DNA from: an uncultured Clostridia bacterium
GTDB lineage: Bacteria; Bacillota; Clostridia; Lachnospirales; Lachnospiraceae
Assembly (NCBI GenBank): GCA_948472945.1
Contig: CAOKVX010000023.1
Coordinates: forward strand, 1 to 36,565
DNA: 36,565 nt
Reading direction: 5' to 3'
Below, in pieces: positions 1 to 6,764 of the stretch. The stretch's first letter is position 1. Each line of letters starts with the position of its first letter. Position numbers and translations under genes: made by a program. The notes beneath the pieces were generated by a model. The model saw nothing but the letters and a program-made list of their open reading frames with translations, made no database searches and was not told the DNA's origin.

Positions 1-421
1 TCAGCATACCCAAGCTCGGCATACAGTCCACGAGAACCGTGTCGTAATTCTTTTTCACCTCATTGATGCAGGTTTTCAGTACGCTTTCACGGCTTATGGC
101 GTTAATCAGCCTTACTTCCAGCCCCGACAGCTCAATGTTGGACGGGAGCAGGTCAACGCCCTCGTCATGGTGCAGGATGCTTCTGGAAACATCGACGGGT
201 TTATCATCAATGATGTCCTGCATGATGGTGGAGAGCGTGTCGGACAAGTCGTCTGGTCGGCTGTATCCGAGCGACATGGTTAGGTTTGCCTGTGCATCGG
301 CATCAATGAGAAGTACCTTTTTGCCCTGCTGTGCCAGAGCCACGCCCAGATTGACCGCTGTGGTCGTCTTTCCAACGCCGCCTTTCTGGTTGGTTAAAGC
401 GATTACTTTGCAATTTGACAT
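1..421 (-). CDS. parA: ParA/Soj-family partition ATPase, partial (C-terminus beyond window)
   Basis: The first 140 codons of a ParA/MinD-type P-loop ATPase are present; the rest lies to the left of the window. Near the N-terminus is the deviant Walker A motif KGGVGKTTT, followed by VLLIDADAQANLT (the A' motif) and YDTVLVDCMPSLGML (the Walker B region). Such ATPases segregate plasmids, or stabilise integrative conjugative elements, together with a ParB partner that would lie downstream to the left. The ATG at 421 is preceded by AGGAGG at a good distance. An in-frame ATG eight codons further up would put the ribosome site inside the gene, so I rejected it. By inspection the sequence is more GC-rich than most of the window, which fits horizontal acquisition. 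Family assignment is confident; assignment to an integrative element is inference from context. Confidence 0.9.
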   Translation of the reverse strand, partial: MSNCKVIALTNQKGGVGKTTTAVNLGVALAQQGKKVLLIDADAQANLTMSLGYSRPDDLSDTLSTIMQDIIDDKPVDVSRSILHHDEGVDLLPSNIELSGLEVRLINAISRESVLKTCINEVKKNYDTVLVDCMPSLGML

Positions 422-491
422 AGGTGCGTCCTCCTTTCGCATAGATTTAGCCACTTTGTCAAGGTGGCTATGTAAGAGTACCAGAGAACGC

Positions 492-534
492 AAAAAAGCC
501 GCTTACTCTTAAAAATCAATAAGAATAAGCGGCT
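492..534 (-). terminator. Rho-independent terminator after the small element gene
   Basis: A 14-position stem (497-510 with 521-534, one mismatch) has a 10-nt loop. On the minus strand it is followed directly by a T6 run (492-497). It lies between the small gene starting at 726 and parA, so the two are probably separate transcription units. Confidence 0.8.
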
Positions 535-546
535 CTGTGATGTGCC

Positions 547-726
547 TTAGACATATTCAATTTTCATTCTCTTGACTGGTGCGTTTACGACTTTGAATAT
601 CAGCTCGTCAACGCAGTCTGTATATCTGCCCTGCTGAATGAGCTGGTTTTTCAGCTCTACAAGGCTATGTAATAAAATGTTCCGTTCTTGGCTATCCACA
701 TACAAATGGACTTTCTTTTCTCTCAT
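547..726 (-). CDS. Small conserved-looking mobile-element protein, function unknown
   Basis: This is a 59-residue protein (MREKKVHLYVDSQERN... ending KRMKIEYV) that is strongly charged and has no membrane segment. I chose the ATG at 726 over an upstream TTG/GTG pair because it follows a GGTTGGTG ribosome-site-like stretch by six bases. It is followed by a good terminator and then by parA. I recognise the type only as a small accessory ORF often seen near ParA in Firmicute integrative elements; no domain or function can be assigned. The coding call rests on its compact position between a terminator and a start signal. Confidence 0.6.
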   Translation of the reverse strand: MREKKVHLYVDSQERNILLHSLVELKNQLIQQGRYTDCVDELIFKVVNAPVKRMKIEYV

Positions 727-752
727 AAATTTCACCAACCTTACTTGTCCAA

Positions 753-980
753 CTATGCAACATCGGGAGTAGATACCAAAAGGTTAATTGTACGTTCATT
801 ACCTCGTTGAACCACTGTCGGATGTTCCGAAAACTCAACTTGATTATTTTCACCATACCGTACCACCTTATCCGAAGTCTTTAAAGAATATACTAAAAAG
901 CCTGTAAAATCAGATGATTCATTACTTTGTGATAATGGAACATTACCGCTGCTTCTCTGGGTACAGAAGAACTGGCGCAC
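753..980 (-). other. Doubtful open frame crossing the element/cotJC junction
   Basis: This is an open frame of about 75 codons on the minus strand. Its first ~8 codons (GTG start at 980) are simply the antisense of cotJC. The remainder (ending NLLVSTPDVA) comes from the element side. It contains no internal Met and has no convincing ribosome site. It may be the C-terminal remnant of a longer element protein cut by the junction, or it may be non-coding. I do not recognise any domain. Confidence 0.25.
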
Positions 981-1385
981 TTAGAAATAATTGCATCTAT
1001 AGTTCATCAGCTTACTAAAAATCTGACGCCGGACGAGATTGCCGCGTCGGGATTTGACAAATATTATGTTGACCATACGCTTGGATTATGGCCGCAGGCA
1101 GCAGGAGGGGTGCCATTTAACGCCTGCGAATTCCAGTGTAAGGGCGACCCTATAACCGACCTTGTCGAAGATATGGCGGCAGAACAAAAAGCAAGGTCAA
1201 CATACGAAAATATATTGAGGCTCGTCAAAGACCCTGAAGTTGCAGACCCTATCAGATACCTTAGGGAAAGAGAAATTGTTCATTTTCAGAGATTCGGCGA
1301 GGGCCTCCGCATAATACAGGACGACCTTAACTTTAAAAACTTCTATGCTTTTAATCCTGATTTTGACAGGAATAATTGCAGGTAA
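957..1385 (+). pseudogene. cotJC: 3' part of spore coat protein CotJC (manganese-catalase family), 5' end missing
   Basis: From about base 957 the plus strand reads LGTEELAHLEIIASIVHQL, then the family signatures GGVPFNACEFQCKGDPITDL, EDMAAEQKARSTYENILRLV and LREREIVHFQRFGE, ending at TAA 1383-1385. CotJC is a manganese-catalase-like ferritin-fold inner spore coat protein, and the His/Glu residues of that fold are visible here (ELAHLE, AAEQKAR, REREIVHFQRF). Full-length homologues have roughly 190-200 residues; only about 141 codons remain. The frame runs upstream to a TAA at 933 with no start codon or ribosome site, so the first ~60 codons, and any cotJA/cotJB partners, are absent. The upstream DNA belongs to a ParA-bearing element. 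The gene is therefore either interrupted by insertion, with the 5' half beyond the element, or joined artificially in assembly. Confidence 0.85.
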
Positions 1386-1412
1386 TTATTATATTTGGAA
1401 TAAAGAATGTAA

Positions 1413-1446
1413 ACAACCGGGGCGAAAACAATCTTGCCCCGGTTGT
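1413..1446. terminator. Bidirectional terminator between cotJC fragment and MBL gene
   Basis: A perfect 11-bp GC-rich stem (1413-1423 with 1436-1446) has a 12-nt loop and lies between the convergent 3' ends of cotJC and the metallo-hydrolase gene. T-rich DNA follows mainly on the minus strand. Confidence 0.7.
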
Positions 1447-1452
1447 ATTAGC

Positions 1453-2520
1453 TCACCGCCTCACGCATGCCGAATGGGCTCTGTAGCCCTCCGACTCCGC
1501 AGCCTCACCGGAATTAAAATACTTCCTGTTCTTCTCATAGGGAAGATTGCCGCAGTCTTCGCTGTGGTAAACTTTTGAGTTAACATTTCCTATAATATTT
1601 CGACCAATATTATTGTCAGCCGGCGTTCCCGGTACTTTTTGTACATTTACATCATCGTTATAAGTCTCCTTGGCCGTCACATTCAAAACATTTCCGTCTG
1701 ACGCAAACGTAACTGTTCCGTTTCTGTCCGTGCGGTATATGTAATCTGAAAAATTGCCAAGCCTTTTCACAACAAAGTCTGCGGGATGTCCGTAAGAATT
1801 ACCCTCGCCGACTGAAATTACAGAATACTTTGCTTTTACTTTACTCAGAAATAACATTGCGCTTGAATAACCCGAACCATGATGAGCAACCTGCAACACA
1901 TCTGATTCTAGGTTATACTTCTCAACAAGGCTGTTTTCTATATTGGCATCAATATCACCTGTAAATAAAAATGAATTATCCCCGTGCAAAAGTCTGATTA
2001 CAATACTGTTTTTATTACTTTCGTCGCTTTTCTTCGACGGTGAATAAACCGTCATCTGCGCTCCCGCCGCTATCTTAATCTTACTTCCGGCCTTGACTTT
2101 TTTAGTTTTTATCTTATTATCTTTTATAGCGTTGTCAAACTCCGTAATCTGCTTATTTTTCTTTTTTTCCTGATACTTTGCCCTCGTTACTTTTTTAACT
2201 TTATAATCCCTTATCACGAGGTCGGCTCCGCCCATATGGTCAGAATCGTTGTGCGTTATAATCATATTGCTTATGCTTTTAACCTTTTTTTCATCCAAAA
2301 AACTTTTCAATTTATTATATTCAGTTTCCTCACCCGTGTCTATTAGGACATTTTTACCTTTATATTGTATCAGCGTTGCACTGCCCTGGCCAACGTCGAT
2401 AAAGCTCACATTAAGCATCTGTTTTTTTGCTTCAGATGCAGGAGTACCGTATGGGTTGACTGCAGATAACAATAACAATACAAACGAAACCAATAAAAGC
2501 CTGACGCTAATCTTTTTCAT
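1453..2520 (-). CDS. Exported metallo-beta-lactamase-fold hydrolase, ComEC/Rec2 C-domain type, with Ada-like zinc tail
   Basis: The protein has 355 residues. Residues 1-31 are a signal peptide (MKKISVRLLL then a hydrophobic run). The MBL fold is shown by VSFIDVGQGSATLI, IDTG, THNDSDHMGG (89-98, metal ligands), FTGDID (186-191), AHHGSG (212-217) and SYGHPA. This is the type found as the soluble C-terminal domain of ComEC, here free-standing without the membrane channel. The tail (312-353), with YHSEDC, an F..G.EA segment and a final Cys, resembles the Ada-type metal-binding module often attached to these proteins. Substrate is unknown; extracellular nucleic acid or phosphodiester hydrolysis is plausible. 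The ATG at 2520 follows AAGGAG. A longer frame upstream has no ribosome site and would bury the signal peptide and the promoter. Confidence 0.85.
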   Translation of the reverse strand: MKKISVRLLLVSFVLLLLSAVNPYGTPASEAKKQMLNVSFIDVGQGSATLIQYKGKNVLIDTGEETEYNKLKSFLDEKKVKSISNMIITHNDSDHMGGADLVIRDYKVKKVTRAKYQEKKKNKQITEFDNAIKDNKIKTKKVKAGSKIKIAAGAQMTVYSPSKKSDESNKNSIVIRLLHGDNSFLFTGDIDANIENSLVEKYNLESDVLQVAHHGSGYSSAMLFLSKVKAKYSVISVGEGNSYGHPADFVVKRLGNFSDYIYRTDRNGTVTFASDGNVLNVTAKETYNDDVNVQKVPGTPADNNIGRNIIGNVNSKVYHSEDCGNLPYEKNRKYFNSGEAAESEGYRAHSACVRR

Positions 2521-2569
2521 ACCTACAAATCTCCTTAACAATATATAATTAAATTTAAACGACAGCGCT

Positions 2570-2598
2570 ATTATATCAGCTATTTTGGTAACATGCAA
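2570..2598 (-). promoter_or_regulatory. Sigma-70-type promoter of the MBL hydrolase gene
   Basis: On the minus strand, TTGCAT (2593-2598) and TATAAT (2570-2575) are separated by exactly 17 bp, about 50 bases before the chosen ATG at 2520. The surrounding 2521-2879 gap is very AT-rich and otherwise holds only the weaker opposing promoter and direct TTAATACTT repeats. Confidence 0.7.
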
Positions 2599-2716
2599 AT
2601 AATGTATATTTTTTCGCAATATACTTAAAGATTTTACCCTTGTTTTATTTGCCGGGATATCATACAATAAATATTGATGTATTTTTAAACTTTAACCTTT
2701 TGTATTAATATGACTA

Positions 2717-2746
2717 TTGCTTTATTATGATTAATACTTATATAGT
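2717..2746 (+). promoter_or_regulatory. Candidate promoter for the DUF1846 gene
   Basis: TTGCTT (2717-2722) and TATAGT (2741-2746) are 18 bp apart on the plus strand. This would give a leader of about 130 nt before the ATG at 2880. The surroundings are so AT-rich that chance matches are likely. Confidence 0.3.
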
Positions 2747-2879
2747 ACTTAATACTTGTATTATTTATATTATATTCATCAACAATTAAATTTAAAAGTT
2801 ATTTGTTTTTACATATGATAGCGGGGACAAGAGCATTTGTCATCCCTGACTGATACTTTACAAGGAGAGGAACACCGAA

Positions 2880-4352
2880 ATGAAAATAGGATTTGATAAT
2901 CAAAAATACCTGAAAATGCAGTCTGAACATATCATGGAACGTATAAGCCAATTTGGGGACAAGCTTTACCTCGAATTCGGCGGAAAACTTTTTGATGACT
3001 ATCATGCGTCGCGTGTGCTGCCCGGTTTTGCGCCTGACAGTAAGCTTCAGATGCTTATGCAGCTTTCCGACCAGGCCGAGATTGTAATATCAATCAACGC
3101 GACCGATATTGATAAAAATAAGATACGGCATGACCTTGGAATTACATACGATCAGGACGTGCTCCGTTTAATTCATGTATACAGGGAAAAAGGATTATAT
3201 GTAAGCAGCGTTGTTATTACTCGCTATACAGGACAGGTATCGGCAGATATATTCAAGACAAAGCTTGAGCATATGGGTATTAATGTATACCGACACTATC
3301 CTATTGATGGATATCCAAACAATGTAGCGCAGATTGTCAGTGATGATGGCTATGGAAAAAATGATTATATCGAGACGACAAGGCCGCTTGTAATTGTAAC
3401 CGCACCCGGGCCGGGCAGCGGAAAGATGGCAACATGCCTTTCACAGCTATACCACGAGAACAAACGCGGAGTAAAGGCGGGCTATGCGAAATTTGAGACG
3501 TTTCCTATATGGAACATCCCGTTAAAACACCCTGTAAACCTCGCATACGAAGCCGCAACAGCCGATTTGAACGACGTCAATATGATTGACCCATTCCATC
3601 TTGACGCTTACGGTACCACTACAGTAAATTATAACAGGGATGTCGAAATATTCCCTGTACTCGCCGCCATGTTTGAAGGTATTTACGGATACTGTCCGTA
3701 CCAGTCACCGACAGACATGGGAGTCAATATGGCCGGCAACTGTATAATTGACGACGATGCCTGCCGCGAGGCTTCAAAACAGGAGATAATTCGAAGATAC
3801 TACCAGTCCATGAACCGGCTTGCAAAAGATGAGGCGACCAATGACGAAGTGTACAAACAGGAACTTCTGCTTAAACAAGCTAAGATTACCACTAATGACA
3901 GACCTGTCGTTCCGGTCGCAAATGCGTTGGCGGATAAGAACTGTTCTCCTGCAGCTGCCCTTGAACTGCCTGACGGCAGCATAGCAACCGGCAAGACAAG
4001 CTCTCTGCTTGGCCCATCATCAGCAGTGCTGCTAAATGCCGTAAAAACCCTTGGAGGGCTTGACGATTCTCTGCATCTGATTTCACCGGATTTCATCGGT
4101 CCGATACAGGAGCTGAAAACAGAATATCTCGGCAGTAAAAATCCCCGCCTTCATACGGACGAGGTTCTGATTGCCTTATCTATGTGTGCAGTAAATGACT
4201 CTAACGCAAGAATTGCGCTCGAACAGCTGCCAAAACTAAAAGGGTGTCAGTTACATACCACAGTAATCCTTTCATCTGTAGATATGAAAACATTTAAAAA
4301 ACTCGGAATTGAACTGACGAACGAAGCTATCTATGAAAATAAAGCCGATTAA
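2880..4352 (+). CDS. DUF1846 domain-containing protein
   Basis: The 490-residue protein matches the DUF1846 family in length and in recognisable segments: MKIGFDNQKYLKMQSEHI at the start, FGGKLFDDYHASRVLPGF, the glycine-rich APGPGSGKMATCLSQLYHE (about residues 177-195, resembling a nucleotide or phosphate loop) and YGYCPYQSPTDMGVNMAG. Members are cytoplasmic, structurally characterised but biochemically unassigned; a role in nucleotide or cofactor chemistry would be speculation. AAGGAGAGG lies nine bases before the ATG. It stands alone between a divergent and a convergent gene, so it appears monocistronic. Confidence 0.9.
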   Translation: MKIGFDNQKYLKMQSEHIMERISQFGDKLYLEFGGKLFDDYHASRVLPGFAPDSKLQMLMQLSDQAEIVISINATDIDKNKIRHDLGITYDQDVLRLIHVYREKGLYVSSVVITRYTGQVSADIFKTKLEHMGINVYRHYPIDGYPNNVAQIVSDDGYGKNDYIETTRPLVIVTAPGPGSGKMATCLSQLYHENKRGVKAGYAKFETFPIWNIPLKHPVNLAYEAATADLNDVNMIDPFHLDAYGTTTVNYNRDVEIFPVLAAMFEGIYGYCPYQSPTDMGVNMAGNCIIDDDACREASKQEIIRRYYQSMNRLAKDEATNDEVYKQELLLKQAKITTNDRPVVPVANALADKNCSPAAALELPDGSIATGKTSSLLGPSSAVLLNAVKTLGGLDDSLHLISPDFIGPIQELKTEYLGSKNPRLHTDEVLIALSMCAVNDSNARIALEQLPKLKGCQLHTTVILSSVDMKTFKKLGIELTNEAIYENKAD

Positions 4353-4369
4353 ACAATTAACAAATAATT

Positions 4370-4448
4370 AACCTCTCTCCGCTGAATCAGAGCAGTTTAG
4401 CCAATGTTTTTACTCTAGCTCAACGGCGCCAATCAGCGGAAAGAGGTT
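4370..4448. terminator. Long hairpin between convergent genes, probable terminator
   Basis: Sixteen-base arms (4370-4385 and 4433-4448, one mismatch) enclose a 47-nt loop. It lies between the tail-to-tail ends of the DUF1846 gene and the C_GCAxxG_C_C gene, with moderately T-rich DNA on both sides. The loop is unusually long for a simple terminator. It lacks the AGCG-GNRA motif of the palindromic elements further right. Confidence 0.55.
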
Positions 4449-4455
4449 TAAATTA

Positions 4456-4914
4456 TTATACAGGCGGATTCTCTAATATGTACTCTTCCAAAATTCTTGC
4501 CGCTATTCCTATTTTGTCAGTACACGGACGTTTTTTATAATATTCGTTTGTTCTGGGCGATGGAACAGCACTATTGTCCTGTCCCTCAATTCCTAAAAGT
4601 TCCCTGCATATTATAGAGCCGGCTTCTTCCTTATATCTCGCAGCCAGTTCCTGAACAATTGCATACAGTTCTTTCTTTCCCTCATAATCGCCCGGTGCAT
4701 CATATCCATAAAGCATACCTACAACCATGAACATGCCGCTCACAGAACCACACACCTCACGCATACGGCCCATTCCTCCTCCGAACGAGGATGACAATCT
4801 CAGAGCCATATTTTTATCTATGCCAAGCATATCAGAAAATGCACATATTATACACTGTGAACAATTATAACCTTCAAGAAACGAATTTCTGGCAAGTTTT
4901 TCCCTATCCGTCAT
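4456..4914 (-). CDS. C_GCAxxG_C_C family redox-type protein
   Basis: This is a 152-residue cytoplasmic protein. The Cys pattern of the C_GCAxxG_C_C family is present: GYNCSQCI near the N-terminus, REVCGSVSGMFMVVG (the GCAxxG-like element), ICRELLG, and RPCTDKIGIAARILEE near the C-terminus. The family is common in anaerobes and thought to be metal- or redox-linked; no reaction is established. I chose the ATG at 4914 because GGTGGAG lies just upstream; a start six codons earlier would overlap that site. Confidence 0.85.
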   Translation of the reverse strand: MTDREKLARNSFLEGYNCSQCIICAFSDMLGIDKNMALRLSSSFGGGMGRMREVCGSVSGMFMVVGMLYGYDAPGDYEGKKELYAIVQELAARYKEEAGSIICRELLGIEGQDNSAVPSPRTNEYYKKRPCTDKIGIAARILEEYILENPPV

Positions 4915-5006
4915 ATTCTCCACCAATCTCAAGCAAAAATGCTTACATTTATCCTTTTCCTTATATTCTCAAATCTATCTGCTATATCTAATATATATGT
5001 TTTATA

Positions 5007-6521
5007 CTATGCTAACATCCAGGAATCCACCATAACACTTCCACACGTATCGCAGTCCAACGTGATAAAAAGGTCATGCACCTCTTTAATATCATCACAG
5101 TCCATATAAATATTACCCTTAAAAACAGAGAAATTGTCTGTGGAACCTGTCTTTGATATATTTACTTTTCCTAAAATATTTTCTTCGCATATTTCGTCAA
5201 TATAAAATTTAACTTCACAATCCGTATCTGACGCGGCTTTTAATGTTATATCCTTAAATGACTCTGTGGAAAAGTCTACGTTGCTAATACCTATCCATCC
5301 CTGTTTATCCACAAGGCGAAGGTTCATATCCATCTCTGTATTTCTATTCTCATTCGCGATATTTTTTGGTTCTGTTGAAACGCCCTCTCCCCATACGAAT
5401 GTAGCAGCCTTTGTCTCCTTAAATGGATTAAAATCCTTAAGCTGTGCCACAGTTCCATTTTTAGTCATTTTAGCGACATGAAGCGCTCCGTCGGCGGAGA
5501 CTGAAACCATGTCTACGTATGTTGTTCTGTACGCACATTTGTCAGGAACGTCCTCCAGCTTCAAATCAATATCAATCTCATATTGCGGTGTATGGTAAAA
5601 CATATAATATTTTCCATTAAACCCAAGTATACAGTGATGATTATTTCCCCATGCTTTTTGTGAAAAGTATTCGCTCTGCCCTGGATTCTGCATTATCTCA
5701 CCTTTATACTCAAACGGACCCATAGGATTCTTACTTGTCATGTATGATATCTGTGCTATTCCCATAGCGTCGCCGGCTTCCTTTGACCAATTGGTACAGT
5801 AACTATAGTAATATGTATCACCTATTTTATTAATTCCGGAATCTTCAAAAATATACGGTGCATCAATCTTTACGGCTTCGCCGTCAATACTAATCATATC
5901 TTTGCCAAGCTTTGCTACTCTTGCAGTTCCGGGAGCTCTCTGTTTTCCTTCCGGAACGCCGCCTCCAAAATATATGTACGCATCTCCGTTGTCATCCACA
6001 AGCACAGCCGGGTCAAACAGCCATTCCACACCGTCACAGCCCGGCGTTTCTCTTGTTATCATCGGCTTTCCAAGCGGGTCTCTCCAAGGTCCTACCGGAC
6101 TTTCCGACACAAGTACTCCAATATTGGCAGCAGAATTGGCAAAATACAGGAAGAACATAAGCTGTTCCTTACCAGTCTCAGGGTTAGTTACAGTATTATA
6201 GCATGCCGCCGGAGCCCAAGAGTTGCTTGCCCACTTCGCAATTCCGTCACGTCCGCTAATATCGTCAGACGCTACCTGTATAATACCGTGGTCAGTCCAA
6301 TTGACCATATCATCAGATGATATGCAGTTTATACTTTTTATATTTGAATAACTGTTCCTATAGTAATTACCGTTTTCATCCTTGTATAAGCTTCCGGAAT
6401 CATTACTTCCATATACATAAACAGTTCCCTCATATTCTATTGCATATGGATCAGCCATAAATCGCTGCGCAATAATCGGATTGTTTAATCCCCTTTCTTT
6501 TTTCACCGCAATTGAATTCAT
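5007..6521 (-). CDS. Cytoplasmic GH43 glycosidase (arabinofuranosidase/xylosidase type) with C-terminal beta-sandwich
   Basis: The protein has 504 residues and no signal peptide, so it probably acts inside the cell on imported oligosaccharides. GH43 five-bladed propeller residues are visible: D24 in FMADPYAIEY (base), D169 in EWLFDPAVLVDDNGDAYIYFGGG (pKa modulator) and E225 in YIFEDSGINKIGDTYYY (acid). Residues after about 390 (GWIGISNVDF, KDITLKAAS, CEVKFYIDE) look like a CBM6-type sandwich. This domain order resembles XynD-like arabinoxylan arabinofuranohydrolases; exact specificity cannot be read from sequence. It is the last gene of the sugar locus. The start is the first ATG of the frame, with only a weak, distant AAGGA upstream. 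Confidence 0.88.
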   Translation of the reverse strand: MNSIAVKKERGLNNPIIAQRFMADPYAIEYEGTVYVYGSNDSGSLYKDENGNYYRNSYSNIKSINCISSDDMVNWTDHGIIQVASDDISGRDGIAKWASNSWAPAACYNTVTNPETGKEQLMFFLYFANSAANIGVLVSESPVGPWRDPLGKPMITRETPGCDGVEWLFDPAVLVDDNGDAYIYFGGGVPEGKQRAPGTARVAKLGKDMISIDGEAVKIDAPYIFEDSGINKIGDTYYYSYCTNWSKEAGDAMGIAQISYMTSKNPMGPFEYKGEIMQNPGQSEYFSQKAWGNNHHCILGFNGKYYMFYHTPQYEIDIDLKLEDVPDKCAYRTTYVDMVSVSADGALHVAKMTKNGTVAQLKDFNPFKETKAATFVWGEGVSTEPKNIANENRNTEMDMNLRLVDKQGWIGISNVDFSTESFKDITLKAASDTDCEVKFYIDEICEENILGKVNISKTGSTDNFSVFKGNIYMDCDDIKEVHDLFITLDCDTCGSVMVDSWMLA

Positions 6522-6684
6522 ATACTTCTACCGTCCTTTTACTAATATTAGATTTCTATTATAACCTTTTATTAAGTTTAAATTATTTATACTTAACCAT
6601 TTAACCTTATTTAACTTTATTAATATATATTTTTGCTTTTTTTGGAACACTACAATTTTCATTTTAACTATATTTTTTTACTTC

Positions 6685-6720
6685 AATGGGCATCCAAAAC
6701 AAAATGTCCGAATGCCCATT
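6685..6720 (-). terminator. Hairpin after the secreted GH43 gene, possible transcript 3' end
   Basis: A perfect 9-bp stem (6685-6693 with 6712-6720) has an 18-nt loop and lies 45 bases downstream of the GH43 stop. An A-tract rather than a T-tract follows on the minus strand, so it may stabilise or process the message rather than terminate it. Confidence 0.4.
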
Positions 6721-6764
6721 AATATTAATTATTGTACTTCCGGCATATTGACAAGCTCTCTTTA

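Noticed and set aside
753-980. A possible 75-residue protein gene at the element end
   Set aside because: Its start lies in the antisense of cotJC, there is no ribosome site and no recognisable domain; kept only as a doubtful feature.
2720-2780. TTAATACTT direct repeats as an operator
   Set aside because: The region is extremely AT-rich and the repeats are short and irregularly spaced.
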